Source: Centropus unirufus (lineage: Eukaryota > Chordata > Aves > Cuculiformes > Centropidae). Taken from it: DNA of 64,000 nucleotides. Each line of letters opens with the position of its first letter. The stretch's first letter is position 1. The translations under genes and the position numbers were made by a program. The notes under the pieces are model-generated. The model searched no databases and had not been told where the DNA came from. It worked only from the letters and a program-made list of their open reading frames with translations. The stretch lies in NCBI GenBank assembly GCA_013397695.1, contig VYZI01000524.1, forward strand, positions 186,001-250,000, read 5' to 3'. This document shows positions 33,361 to 45,945 of this stretch, piece by piece.

Positions 33361-36300
33361 GCTGGCATGGTAGCACCAACCTGCCCACCCACCTGCTAGC
33401 CTGGAGCAGGCGTTGGTAGAGGTGTGCACTTGTGTCTTCTCCTTTGGGAGAGGTTTTGCTCGTGGTGTCCCCACTGTGGGTGTTTCAGCTTAGCAATCAA
33501 TCTTGGGTGGGTGGGCATGAAGTGAGAGGATTTCCCTGGAGCTGTGAATGTTATTTACAACATTCTCAGCCCCTTACTGAGACTGAAATAGCCTGGAGAG
33601 ATCTTCAAAGACCCACTTTGAGTCACTTCTCAATCTTACTAAGACCTAACATGAAAACAACAACCTATAATAACATTTGCCTTCCCTTTTTGGTCTAGAC
33701 ACCATGTTTGTTGGCCTTAGCTGCCGACCCCCCCTTAGCATGGGGTCTTAGCAGGTAGCTAAGTGCTGGGTGAGCTATCAAAGCCTGTGTGTGATGTCAT
33801 GCTCTGGTGCTTGGAGGCCAAGAAGGGGCTGGCCATGCTTGCAAAGCTTTGAGGCAGGATGAGGACCTTTTTTCCTTGTCTGACACGGTATCCCTGGTCT
33901 AACATAACTCTGTGGAGACAGGCAGGGACAAGTGATGGATACATGCGGCCCTGTAGCCACGGTAAACCTAAATTTGCATGGGCAAACATTGTTTGCCACG
34001 ACCTTCATAGGCCTGGGCTTTGGAGGCTTGTGCCATCCTTCATCTAAATCACATGGGGGGCATTGTGACAGACTTCTGCAACCACTTCAGCTCCTAGAGA
34101 TGATCCTTGAGCTACATCGGTCACCATGACCAGGTGGGAGTCTGCCTCCAGGAACTACCATGGCTGTAACTGGAACCAGAGGTGTTAAGAGTGGTTTGAA
34201 GTTTAGCCAGATTTGGAAAAGAGATAAAAGAATAATGACCTGCACTTAAGCACTAGCAGGATAAAACAGAGCCTTGCACTCACACCCATCCTGGTTTTGC
34301 ACTAGCCACTCAAGGTGGTCCTGCACTGGCTGGAAAAACAGCAGCAGTCCTACCAGTCTCTAAGGCATCTCACATTGCAGCCAAATCCCAAAGTGCTTTT
34401 GTTTTCCGTGATATAGGAAATATCCCCCAATTTTAGTTAGCCAGGAACCCTGAGGCTGGGCAACCTGGCCCAGAGCTCTCTCCCAAGAAAAGATATTTCT
34501 ACGGGCTATGGGAAAGGAAGGACTGTGGGTTGCACATGTTGGATGGCAGCCACCAACCTCCAGCCAAAGGACACTTTCTGCTCTACCAATCTGTTCCATT
34601 TTTTTCCTCATTAATGCTACTTCTATGCTCGACAGTTGTGATTTGAATAATTTGAACTGATTAATGTTTACACAGCAACATTTAGAGGAAATGAAACCAC
34701 CCGACAGCCAACAGCCAATTCAAAGCTCTGAAATGCTGTTTTGTTGGGTTCCCTAAAGAAAGAGGTTTACACAACCACGCAGACCTATGCCTCTTGCTTG
34801 TCTGCAAAGCTAGTCACCTTGAAATATGTGACAAATCACACCCCTGTCTGATCTAGGGGTACAGGTCTGAAAGGTATTTGGTTCTTGCAGGTTTTTAGTA
34901 GAACATTTGCTGGCTGGAGGTCAGGAGATGCATTGCTGCTGGAACTGAAGGGATGACTGTTTTATATCCACTAGAGCAGAGACTCAGCAGGCAGGCAGTG
35001 CCTCTGCCCTCTCACTAAACAACTGCATATCTCAACAAGGCCAAACTATGGTGTTTCCACAGCCAGAGAGCCAAGGAAGGATAGGAGACAGGGGATGGAG
35101 AAAAAGAAGTGGGAGGATTGCACCTGCAAGATAGAAGAGACTTAGGAAGAGAAATGAAGGCTATGGGATTAGCTGAGAGTCTTGTGCCAGTGAGTTAAAG
35201 AAGTCTAGGAGCTGTGGGACACAAACATGTATGCTGTAGGGATTAATATTTTCCGTGGAGCTTCTCTGCCTTTTTCCCTAATCAAAGATCTTTTTTTCAA
35301 AGGCTGGTGGGATGCAGAAACCCTTTTTAGTGAACTCTCTGCCTTTCTTCATCTCTACAGAGAGCTCTTATCTGATCTTTTCCTGGGAATGGATGTCCTA
35401 CCCTCTTCTTCAAAGGTGCTGATGCAAACTGCAATCCTTGAAAACCCAGGAAGAATCCTCCTCCCCAGTCTATTTCGCCAGCCACTTCTGATTTTTATGT
35501 GCCCTCCTTACGCCTCAGCAATTTGTCTGGGCTTGCTCAGATGACCCCAGGACAGTCCTGGTACCTCTAAATAACAGTTGCAGGGAGATATCTGAATGCA
35601 GGGGGAGCTCCGAATGACTTCAACAGAGCTTTTGAGCTCTCCCAGTTAGCAGCGGAGATCTCAATGCAGCAACACTGGTGAGATACAGGATTCCCCAACA
35701 CAGAAGAAGGGGGATCGGTCTAGCATGAAGCTTCAGAGGTCCTTTCATGCTCCAGTCCCTGTAGTATTTGCCCCTCTCTTCCAAATCAAGCCTGCAACTG
35801 CCCCCACTGGCATTCACCAGAGGGCATTTCCTCCCTCCCTCCTTCTGTTAGCCCCAAGCAACCAGAAAAAGGAAAAGATTTATCAGAAAGTGAAATAATC
35901 AAATCCCAAAGCCATCCTCCAGAGCTGATATTTTATCTGAGGTTGAGAGCAAGTCCCAAGCCCCCTTGATGCCTGCCGGGAGTCTGAACCAAGTAGTGAC
36001 ATTATTGGAGAGATGCTCTGATCTCCAGCAGAGAGCTGGGGGTAAAACCGAAGGAAAACTAAAGCAACCTTCCTGTATTTATTTATTTTTTTGACAGTGT
36101 GTGCGTGGGCGCATTTGTTTGTGTGTGTAGGGATTTCTAAATGAACACAGGTTTGGATTTCCTTGCTGGTTGTTTTGTTTTGTTTTGTTTTTTCCCTCCC
36201 GAAAAGGCTAAAGTGTAGCCTGAAAATTTAGGCATATTTGAGTGTTGGTAGTGACCGAACACACCCCAGGTGCTTTCTTAGTGTTTTCATGGATGGCTGG

Positions 36301-39300
36301 GATGAGCTAGCTCTTCTGCCTTTTTGATTCCTGCCAGCACACAATACCACCAAGGTAATGTGGATGCATCCCCTCCTGGCTACAAGAATTAATAATCAGT
36401 TTACTGAGACAAATGATACCAGCCTCTCTGTGTTCACGGCTCAGCAAACACCGGCGCTTGGCTCTCGGCTGTTCCCAGCTCTGCTCTGCACAGGGCACAG
36501 ACAGAGATGGAGAGTTGCTCCTCAGGGAAAATTATGTCCCCCGGAGACACCTATTTCCTCTGTTTTCCAAGGTCTTTATCCTTGCAGAACTTCTAGACGC
36601 TGTGACCCATGTCTCCGCTTTCCCCCATCCGCCACTCTGCTCCCTGGTCAGACTGGGAGCTCCCTCAGGATGTGTTCAAACAGCTCCTTGCGTGGGGGGT
36701 ACCACTGGATACAGCCAGGGCTGCCTTGGGCCAGGAGACAATTCCAGTTCACTGGTATGGATATTGTTAGTCTCAGCCATGTCCACTGCTGGATAAATAC
36801 TCTGACAGGAAAGCACTTGAGAAACATTTGTGGGAATGTGAAATCTCTGAGATTCACTACCCTGTCAAATCTGGCAGGGATCATGGGGTTCCAAGGCTGT
36901 TCGAAGGGGAAAAGGGGTGGACGACAAAAAGAGGGATAGAGAACTGGCATCATTGATAAGTGTTACAGGAAAAAAAACCCAGCCCAGAGAAAGCTTGCGC
37001 ATCAACAGTCAGAACTGATACCCAGAGAAGGAAGATCAAGACAAACAGGGAAATTTTGTTAGGCATAATTAATCAGATACACCAAATAAGATACAGCTCT
37101 GCCTCTGAGGAAACTGGAGAAGCAGAGAGGCAGAAAATGATGCTGAGAGTCTCTCTCTCCCCACACCCAATATGCAAATCCATCCTGAGCGCTTGCTGGA
37201 GCAGCAGAAGGTCAGTAATTGATTTGGAGACCTGAGTTTCTGTTTCTGACTACATCACAATGCAGATGTGCTTCGCAGCCCAGCTGGCGGCCACACAGCT
37301 CCCATTGCAGCAAATGAGCTCAGAATATGAATAGAGAAGGGAAGGAGAAGGCACACGCTCTTTCCCCTGACAAACGAGCCATGGGGAGACAAAAAACCTT
37401 TCCATGCCAAATTAACCCAATTTTGTCTTGAGTGGCAACCCCCCCTGTCTTTCTTTGCTCTCAAAGTAAAACAACTGGTTGAGGTTGCTTTGCTGGAGTA
37501 AAAGGTTGCTGGAGGAGGAGGAGGGGGCTGTCTAGGGTTGTTTTTTGTTTGAGCTGGAAGCTGCTTGCCTTGGAAACTACATTGCAGCTTCAATAGACGG
37601 AGAGGCTCCCGTCCTCCCAACATCACACCCCTCAACCCAGGCATCTTTTGGGAAGGACTGAGAGTGTGATGAACCTTATTCTGGGGCTGAAACCATGATG
37701 GTGCAGGATGAACAGCAGCTGCTGGCTGTGGAGGATGAGCTGGCCCAAGCATGTGTAACACAGACATCTCCCAGCCTGGATATGAGGGTAAGCCTTTTGG
37801 AGCCCTCATAAACCTCCTGACTCCTGGGTTAATGCATTCTTCCTCTGCAGAGCCCAGGATGCCTGGAGGTTTAAGACCGGGATAAGAGAAATTCAAGGAA
37901 GGTTGATCTATCCTTAGTGATTGAACACAATCTTGCTCAGCAAAACCTTACACTGACAGCAGGAGCTTAAATACGGGGGCTGGGATGAAGGTGCACCCTT
38001 AAAATGACTTCCTGAGGAGGGAAGGTCATCTTCACCCTCTCCCACTGAAATCCCATTCTTACTTGGCTCTTGCCATGAGAAGGATAGACACCATCATTGC
38101 CCAGACTGATAAGCCAATAAAGGCTCTTGGGGTGATTTCAACCATACTTCACAAGCTGGATGGAGAAGCACACCTTTGTGTAGTGGATCTTGCAGATCCA
38201 AACCATTTACACCTCTGTTTTGTGGGCTCTGGTACCCAAACACCACAACCTTGCAGTATAAAGCAGCTGCCCAGAGAAGGGAGTTTTTGCAGTGGTTTTA
38301 AAAAGTTCATAGGTTCTCTAAGTTCAGGTGGGTAGGTGTTAAGACCAGCCTGTACGCTTACCAGCTTTGGATTTCACAGCAGTGGATGAGTATCTCAGGT
38401 CTTATTATGAAAAATCCAGAAAAAAAATGGAAAAAATTGTTTTATGGAGCCCAGAAGAGGTCTGGAAGTAGTACATGTGTGGGTGGAGCCCCCGCCTGGC
38501 AGAACTCCTGTGGTGGCCGGACACAGTGAACCAGCTCCATCCAGAAAGGGCCATTTCATTTAAAAAGCAGCTGGGGCTCCTTCCCTTGTTGTCACTGAGG
38601 GGCAGTGCAAAGACTGGTTCCTGCCTGCTCTGGTCTTGAAGTTTGCTCCACAGCAGCCCTTGGAGAAGGGATGCCCTTGGAGGTAATCTGTGCAGGAGAA
38701 GCACTAACAACTGAGCAGAGAAATATCTGGGAACACCACAAACAGTAAAGCAGGACCAGCAGAGGTTTTGTTTATTTCCTCTTTAATTACGTAATTTTTC
38801 TTTTTATGAGATCTAGTGACAGAGAGGAGGGATGGGCTTGGTGAGCTGAGACCATTTTCTCTTCCCCTCTCTCCACTCTATTTCTACAAAAAGATACTAC
38901 AAGAAAAAGCAAATATTTTACTGTTTGGGATGCAGATGAAGGAGAAACTAAAAGGCAAGTCAGCAGCTCCTCATTCAAGCAGAGTTTTCTGCAACACTGG
39001 TGTTACCTTCTATCTATTGGAAGGGCTGGAGTAGGAGTTTCTGGCCGCCATCTGGAAGACAGGGCTGAATGAAGAACATCTGCATCCTTTTCAAGTGCAT
39101 GTTCTTATCTCAGTCCTGCAGATGAGGGTGTTTCAAAGAAAAAAGGGTAGTGTAGGGGATGATGGGGAAGGGAGAGGAGCTGATGCAAGGCGCAAGCTCA
39201 AGAGACAGGTGAAAAAGAGGGGAATTTGGAAATTAAATGTAGCACCAGCATCCTCTGACAGTGGCTGTCATCTGGGGAGGGGCTACTTAGGTATTAAAGG

Positions 39301-39417
39301 GTTGTGCTTCATCTCCTGTCCCCAAGGATGGCCAGCACAACTCTTCTCCACCCTCCAACCTGATTGCAGTGGCAAGGGCTGCCAGAAGAAGCAGCGTATA
39401 CCTTGGGAGTGGTACAC
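33361..39417. other. Intergenic, ~6 kb free of recognisable CR1
   Basis: The longest CR1-free stretch between the two genes. The largest frames (36358-36939 plus, 193 codons; 37896-37255 minus, 213 codons) match no family I know. A GAAAGTGAAA motif (35886-35895) is next to a TTATC GATA-type core (35880-35884). Freedom from transposons could reflect constraint or chance. Confidence 0.45.
36171..36192 (+). repeat. Short (TGTTT)n tract
   Basis: About four TGTTT units merging into a T run, 50-100 bases after a GT-rich patch (36099-36130). Simple sequence only. Confidence 0.7.
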
Positions 39418-39714
39418 ATCGGAGGGTACTCATCGGGGAGTGAAGGCATAGGATGAGGGGGAAAGGTTTTAAGCTGAAAAAGGGGAGACTAGGATGAGAT
39501 ATTAATAAGAAATATAATGTGAGGGTGGTGAGGCACTGGCCCAGGTTGCCCAGAGAAACTGTGGATGCCCCATTCCTGAGGGTCTTCAAGGCAAGGGTGG
39601 ATGGGTCTTTGAGCAACGTGATCCAGTGGGAGATGTCCCTGCCCATGACAGGGAGCTTGGAATTGGATGAACTTCAAGGTCTCTTCCAACCCAAACCATT
39701 CTATGATTCTATGT
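39418..39714 (+). mobile_element. CR1 LINE, 3' ~300 bp
   Basis: TCATCGGGGAGTGAAGGCAT, TAGGATGAGGGGGAAAGG, GCACTGGCCCAGGTTGCCCA and GAGCAACGTGATCCAGTGGG, ending AAACCATTCTATGATTCTAT. Confidence 0.92.
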
Positions 39715-39734
39715 TATGTTTAGAACAAGTTACC

Positions 39735-39850
39735 TGTATACACACCTGTGTGTGTTTTCATGCACACACCCATAGTACACCTGTGTGGACACCATGGCAT
39801 GTGCAGACACGTGCTCCATAGTTCACATTGTGGTACACACACTCATGCCC
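39735..39850 (+). repeat. Degenerate CA/GT-rich simple sequence
   Basis: ACACACCTGTGTGTGTTTTC, then ATGCACACACCCATAG and further CACAC patches immediately after the CR1 tail at 39714. It looks like a decayed dinucleotide tract. Confidence 0.55.
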
Positions 39851-42800
39851 AGCAGATACATCACACTCCTGGAAGGTGAGCCCCAGCCAGAAATCCCTTT
39901 ATGTGTCTGAGGCTAATTAATGTTTTTTGGCAGCAAGTTAATAAATTATAATCCCTTTATGAAAGTGCTCAGAGCCCTAAAACCCCAAGCTCTTTGAGCT
40001 GTGAGTGCCTTTCTGAATGCTTGATGCTAGCTCCGACTCCTTGTACTTCACTGTGAGCATCCTTGCCTGGGTTGATGAAGGCAGCCGTGCTCTCTGGGAA
40101 GCCAGCGTCACATTTGGCTTTAGTGGGGAGGCTTTCCTTATGCTCTCAAAACCAGTTTTTAATAAAAAGCAATGACTCAGAGAAAGAGAGTTTTAGCACA
40201 GGCATGACCCCATTCTTACTGGTCCAGGTAGACAATGGTATCCTGGGGATGTCAAGGTGAGAAATGTGCTCATGAATACAAAACCGGGGGCTTAAAGATA
40301 AATAAAATCTTAGAAGGGACAATCTCATGTCGGGAGGAATGTTAATGTTTGCATTGCAGGGGAACAGGACCGCCAAAATTTGCTGGCCAGGTCCTAGCCA
40401 GAGCCATGGGTACAGCAGCGCTTCCTGTTACAGGGATGTCTCCTGAAATTATTTCCCAAAATAATTTCCTACTCTAGCAAATTTTGGCCCTTCAGTCTGG
40501 CACAGACACTGGACAGATGGTTGCAGGAGATAGCTCAGGTATGAAGGCAGCTCCTCCATGCTCAAACCCCTCCCTTTTCCCTCTGCTTCCAGGCAAGAAA
40601 GGGGCTGATTAGTACAAAATCCATGGCAACCTTCAGAGCCAGCTCCTCACTCCCTCCCCTCGGTGCCTTTGTCTGCCGCTGGCACACCCCTCAAGCTCTG
40701 AGTTTTTGCTCCCCTCCCTGATTTCAGAGGAAGGAGCTTTGCTCTCCTTTCCCCTCCCTGGGCAGAGCTGCCCGAGGACAGAAGAGGCAGGTTTTCTCTC
40801 CTGCAAGAGACTTACTTGTAGGAGACGTCTTTACAACTATTCCTACATCTCCGCAATCACAGAATCCACTGGCGTTGTGCATAGATGCTTGCTGGAAGCA
40901 AGCAGCAAGCTTACATGGATGTGTGAGAGCTGGTGTGCGTGCAAGCTTGCAAAAATGAGCCAGCAAAACTCCTGGGGAACCTCTCTGTAAGAAGCCAGGC
41001 AAGGGCTTATGCTACCAGGATTCATGGCTTGTTCTGAATGTAGGTAAATATCCTGGACTGCCTCCTCTAAGCTGATTAGTTCTACCTGCAAACAGACCAG
41101 TGGAAAAAAGTCAGGCTGTAACTGCAAAAATCCCCTCACCAGCAACCAGATGATTAAAAATTGGGGTGCTCCCCTTAAAAAAGAACCTGCAATAATACAC
41201 AGTCACCTATGAAGTGATGGGCAGTGTGAAGCAGCAAGCTTTCCCCTCTGAGACCCACAGGAGAACCTTAAGGGCTCACGCTCAGCCTGTTCTTGGCAAA
41301 CAACCGTGCTAAAACACGCTTGCAGTCCACGACTTGCACACAAGACTGAAGCTCTGCAAGTGCAGCCTGCAGAAGTCAAAGAGGGAAATTTGCCATCTTT
41401 CCAAGCAAAAGCAGGCCACGGGGAAACCCAAAATACCCTGTCTGAACCCCCTCCTGCTGAACTCAGTGCAGACATGGAATTAATTTTCCCTCTATTAAGA
41501 GCAGCCCTTGAATACATCCTTTTCTCTGCTCAGACAGTTTTCCCCACGGAAACAATCTCCTCTAAAACATATGAAAACCCTCCAGGTACCTGGACATGAT
41601 GAATTGAATCTTTGCATCCCAGGAATAGCATCAGCACTGTGCTGTTGTCAGAGACGCCTGACTTTCCCCTTGCCCCCTTAGCAATCACCCTGGGAGACTG
41701 GGATGAACCCCCGAGGAATCCTATGCTGGCAAGAGCCCCCCCAAGCGCCTGGCCAAACAACCCAACCTTCCTACGGCTGGTGGCAAACAACCACAGCAGC
41801 AGGAGCACTGTCTCCTCTGAACGGCCTTGCCTGGAGGCTTTGGGTTCAAGAACCTGAGCGCAGCCCTGGAGGAAAAGGCATGGAAAAGGGGTGACTTTGT
41901 AGCATGGGTTGGGACAGGACGTTTCTCAGTGCCCGCAGGACGAGCTCAGATAACTGGCACGATCTACTCATCTCAGTAGGCGAGCAGCCTTGCTGAAGCC
42001 GGCAACGCTGCTTCTGCTTGAATGTAAGCATGTGCTTGCAGCCTGGGCTGGCTGGAGCCCAGCGCCAGCACAAAGAGGGCTTTGTACGAGCAGGATGCAC
42101 AAGACGATGGGGCAGAGCTGCTCTCCGAGGAAACTGGAGGACTGTAGACAAAACAGGTCCCTGGAGAGAAGATAAAAGGGGACCTTTCTTTCTTTGCTTT
42201 TCACGGAAATGGAGGAGAGCTGAACATTGTAATTAATAACCCGCAGGTGATTAAACCCCTGCAGCCGCTGCTGAGCAGTGAAAGGAAAACAAAGAGGCAC
42301 AGGGGGCAACGGGGAGGCCGGAGTAAACACTCTCGGCAGGGCACTGCTAGGAAAGAAAGCCAAGCTAAGCTTGAAGGGGTGGGAGGCTGAGCCATGATGG
42401 CACCTCTCCGATCTGTTGGGCTTGAACTCATCAAAAGCCTTATTTCCTATGGGCCGTGATGCTGACAGCTAGGCTCGAGATACACTTTCCCACCAGTCAG
42501 AGCAAGGGAAGAGGAAGGCAGTGTGATATCAGGGGAAAAACATGTCTTCTGTGTTCTTTGTGGGAGCTAAGTCTTTAGCCAGGCTGGGCTGGATGGCTGG
42601 CCAAGCCAAGGAAACAGGCTGGCTTCGGTGCTTGGGGAGGGATAATCTGCAAGTCCCACTCACCACAAGTATTGGATGAGGTATTGCAGATGAACCTTTG
42701 GGGGATGCAAAAACGTGTATTCAGAGTCTGTAACTACATCTATGGAGTAAGTAAAACAGGTAAACTATTCTCTGATCCCAAGAACCAAGTGGCATGATAT

Positions 42801-43463
42801 AGATGATGTCATTGAATGATGACATCCATGCCTGTAGCCAAACTTTCTCACTCCCCCAGCAGGGCCGATGGCAGAAGCTGCTACCAGAGATCAGCCCATG
42901 CTACTATTCCAGGTGTGGTTTGGGAAAGCAGTGCTGATACATGCCAGGGAGCACAGGGCTGGCTGTGGGGCTCACCCTCAGCTGTGTTTTCTTTGCTAGT
43001 TAAGACACAGCGTATAGCTCCACTCATAGCATAAGTTGGGGCTGAGAAGCTGAGGGCTCCTGTCCCTGTCCCATCCTTCCTACCCAGTTCCTGTGCATTG
43101 GCACACACATTTGTGCAACCATGTGGGGAGCTGAAGTGATGAACCGATTTAGTTTTTAACTAGGGTGGCTAAACTACATGGAAAATACAAGGCATAAAAT
43201 TAATCTTGCCCTGCCAAGCTTCTGTTATCATATAGGAGAGAGGGAAAAAAGTGGGGAGAGTGGTTAACAGGCAGGTAGGCTGGCACATGGAAACGAAACA
43301 TGGAAACATGGAAACGAGGCCAGTTCCAGTGAGAGCAGGACTGGCCCTTTTCAAACCCAGTTTTCTAGGAAAGAAACTTTCTCACAAGCAGCTGTTGTCT
43401 TTACATACCAACCTTACCTTCCTCTTGCCAGCTTTAAGCTCATCAGATGATCAAGCCTGTCAT
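39851..43463. other. Intergenic, nothing recognised
   Basis: Several overlapping short frames between 40.7 and 42.4 kb on both strands, none recognised. A small imperfect tandem ACATGGAAACGA-type repeat lies at about 43285-43318. Confidence 0.5.
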
Positions 43464-43788
43464 ATAATCACAGAATCATAGAATGGTTTGGGTTGGAATA
43501 AACCTTAAAGATCATCCAGTTCCAACCCCTTGCCATGGGCAGGGACACCTTCCACTGCATTGGGTTTCTTCAAGCCTCATCCAACCTGAACACTTCCAGA
43601 GATAGGACATTCACAACGACTGTGGGTAACCTGTTCCAGTGGCTCATTACCCTCACGGAAAAAAATTCTTCCTAATGTCTCATCTAATTCTGCTGTCTTT
43701 CAGCTTAGAACACTTACCCCTCATCCTATCCCTGCACTCCCTGATAGAGAGCTCCTCCCCAGATTTCCTGTAGGCCCCAGGGAATTGT
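43464..43788 (-). mobile_element. CR1 LINE, left flank of the intron-2-like segment
   Basis: Begins with the complete 3' terminus TCACAGAATCATAGAATGG and GGTTTGGGTTGGAATAAACC. It runs through CATGGGCAGGGACACCTTCC and stops after GATTTCCTGTAGGCCCCAG. Confidence 0.92.
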
Positions 43789-43816
43789 CTCTGAGAATTT
43801 CACTTTGGTAACTTCA

Positions 43817-44089
43817 GGAATAAGGAGCCTTGTTTAGTCGAATGCAAACAAAATAAATATTAGGATAAAAGATCTATAAGTTTTTATAATTTGGTGAAAG
43901 ATGAGCAAATGCAGCAAACAAAATAAGTAAAAAACATATTTCTTCTGTCTCCTTCTGTTCTCCCACCTGACATACACACTTACCTTACTCTTTTCTGATA
44001 TCTCTTCAAAATGTTCTGACAGTCCTCCCTGGTCCATTTCTCTGTCCATATCCTAAACTACTCAGTTCCAGAGTATTATTTGCACATAG
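43817..44089 (+). repeat. Second copy of the TDH intron-2 segment, between two CR1s
   Basis: Colinear with 9803-10075 from AGGAATAAGG to the TTTGCA block, including the TTACCTTA and CTTTTCTG blocks. The copy starts about 30 bases after one minus-strand CR1 and ends 1-2 bases before another. No TDH exon sequence is included. It may be a duplicated piece or a member of an unrecognised interspersed repeat. Confidence 0.88.
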
Positions 44090-44090
44090 A

Positions 44091-44345
44091 CATGCCATGG
44101 GCAGGGATGCCTTCCACTGGATCAGGTTGCTCAATTCAGCCTGGCTTTAAACACTTCCAGGGATGGAGCTTCTGCAACCTTCCTGGGCAACCTGCGCCAG
44201 TGCCTCACCACCCTCACAGGAAAATATTTCTTCCTAATTTCTAGCCTAAACCTCCTCTCTTTCAGCTTAAAACTGTTACCCCTTGCCCTGTCACTGCACC
44301 CCCTGGTAAAGAGTCCCTCCCTATCTTTCCTGTAGGACCCACGTA
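44091..44345 (-). mobile_element. CR1 LINE, right flank of the intron-2-like segment
   Basis: Starts inside CR1 at CATGCCATGGGCAGGGATGC (about 60 bases of 3' terminus are missing). It runs through TTCCTGGGCAACCTGCGCCA and ends at TTTCCTGTAGGACCCACG, nearly the same consensus point where the left CR1 ends. Confidence 0.9.
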
Positions 44346-45057
44346 GGTCCATGTCTATTGATATGCTCGACCTACTGCTCATAACTTCAGAGGAGCAGAG
44401 AGCAATTGTGGTCAGGGATGGCAGCTTGGTCTCTTTTAGCTGTGAAATAACTGGCCTTTCAGCTGGAGTGAGACTCGAGAAGCCAAGCTGTATATTGTGG
44501 ATTCTGGACCTCAGGAGAGTTGACATCAACTGATTTGGGGAGCGAGGAGGTTGCTACGAGGGAAAACGTTGTCCAAGACAGCTGACTGATTTTTTAATGA
44601 AAACTTATTCAGAGCTTGGGAACAAACCCTGCCTTTGGAGAAGAAAATCAGGAATTCCAACACAAAGCCTGCCTGGCTAATTAAGATGCTTCTTAGTGAA
44701 CTGAGCTGCTAAAAGGGAGCATACAAGAAATGGAAATAAGGAGAGAAAATGAAAGAAGAGTACAAATGCATTGCTTGAGTACTTAAGGATAAAAGAAGAA
44801 GGCCTAAAGACCAGCTGGAGCAAAGACTGCTCAGGGATGCTTAGAGAAATAAAAGGGGGGTTGCAAGTGTTTTAACAGTGTACTTCAGGGAAGACATTGG
44901 TTGGCTGTTGGAAGAGGGGAGATAGCCCAGCGAGGCATGATTACAGGAAAGACTGAATGCCTTTCTCTTGAACACAGTGGCAGATTTGGGAAGGAAAAGA
45001 ACAGTCAGCACTGGGGGAAGAAAAAGGTTAGGGACTGTTTAGTGAAAATAAGTGTAT

Positions 45058-45375
45058 TTTATAGCAGCCTTCCAGTACTTAAAGAGGGTCTACAGGAGAC
45101 TTGGGGTGGGCTTGTTTATCAGGGAGTGCAGACATAGTACAAGGGAGAATGGTTTAAAGCTGATGAGGGGAGATTCAGAGCAGATATTAGGAATAGATTT
45201 TTTACTGTGAGGGCTGTGAGGCCCTGGAACACGTTGTTCAGAGAAGTCATGGATGTCCTACCTCTGGAGGTGTTGAAGGCCAGGTTGGATGAGGTTTGGA
45301 GAAACCTGATGCAGTGGAAGGTGTCCCTGCCCATGGCAGTGGGGATGGAACTCAATCGCATGCCTCTCCTGACCT
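45058..45375 (+). mobile_element. CR1 LINE, ~320 bp with a decayed tail
   Basis: TTATAGCAGCCTTCCAGTAC, TTATCAGGGAGTGCAG and GATGCAGTGGAAGGTGTCCC, followed by a degenerate terminus in which the TATGATTC repeats are gone. Confidence 0.88.
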
Positions 45376-45847
45376 AGTTATTCTCAAACAAGGCTCATCT
45401 CAGGGAATCCTTCCTCCTTCCAGATGAGAAAATGGAAAAAATAAGGGGTAAGAATATGGAAGAAAAAACTCTAAGAAAGTCAGTTCCTAGGCATTGTGGC
45501 TTCCTCTATATAGTTAACCCCTTGCTTGAGGCTTTCTCCTTTGCCCAGGTCAGGGGCTCAGCCCTGCTGAGTGGCATCTTGCTTGATCCCATCCAGGCAG
45601 ACAGTGGGAGAACTTTCATTTCCTTTTGGTGGCTGTTTTTTATCTGCAGGAGAATTTCCAGGAGCACCACAATACACTATCTTATAGAGAGATGCTAGAG
45701 TGTGCCCCTCCTCTGCACAGGGCTCCTGGAGCATCCTCCCTCCACTGTCATCTCCTCCTACATGACAAGGAACCATTTAAAAAATAATTCCCTGTTTCTT
45801 GGCTGATTGCATCTTGTTACCAAGATGTCTAGGGAGCATCCTATGAG

Positions 45848-45945
45848 GTGTTTAGAGATATGTTTAGTAGTGGACAGGTAAAGTTTGACTCGATGATCTT
45901 TAATGTCTTTTCCAACTAAATGATTCTATGATTCTGCGATCCCTG
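45848..45945 (+). mobile_element. CR1 LINE, short 3' tail
   Basis: TTTGACTCGATGATCTTTAA, TGTCTTTTCCAACTAAATGA and TTCTATGATTCTGCGATCC: about 80-100 bases of a CR1 terminus of the subfamily with AACTAAATGATTC. Confidence 0.75.

Noticed and set aside
37255..37896. 213-codon minus-strand frame
   Set aside because: Pro/Ser/Gln-rich, low-complexity translation with no family resemblance. An unannotated exon cannot be excluded, but nothing supports one.
43817..44089. A processed TDH pseudogene at 43.8 kb
   Set aside because: The copy contains only intron 2 sequence, with no exon and no poly-A tract, so it is not an mRNA retrocopy.
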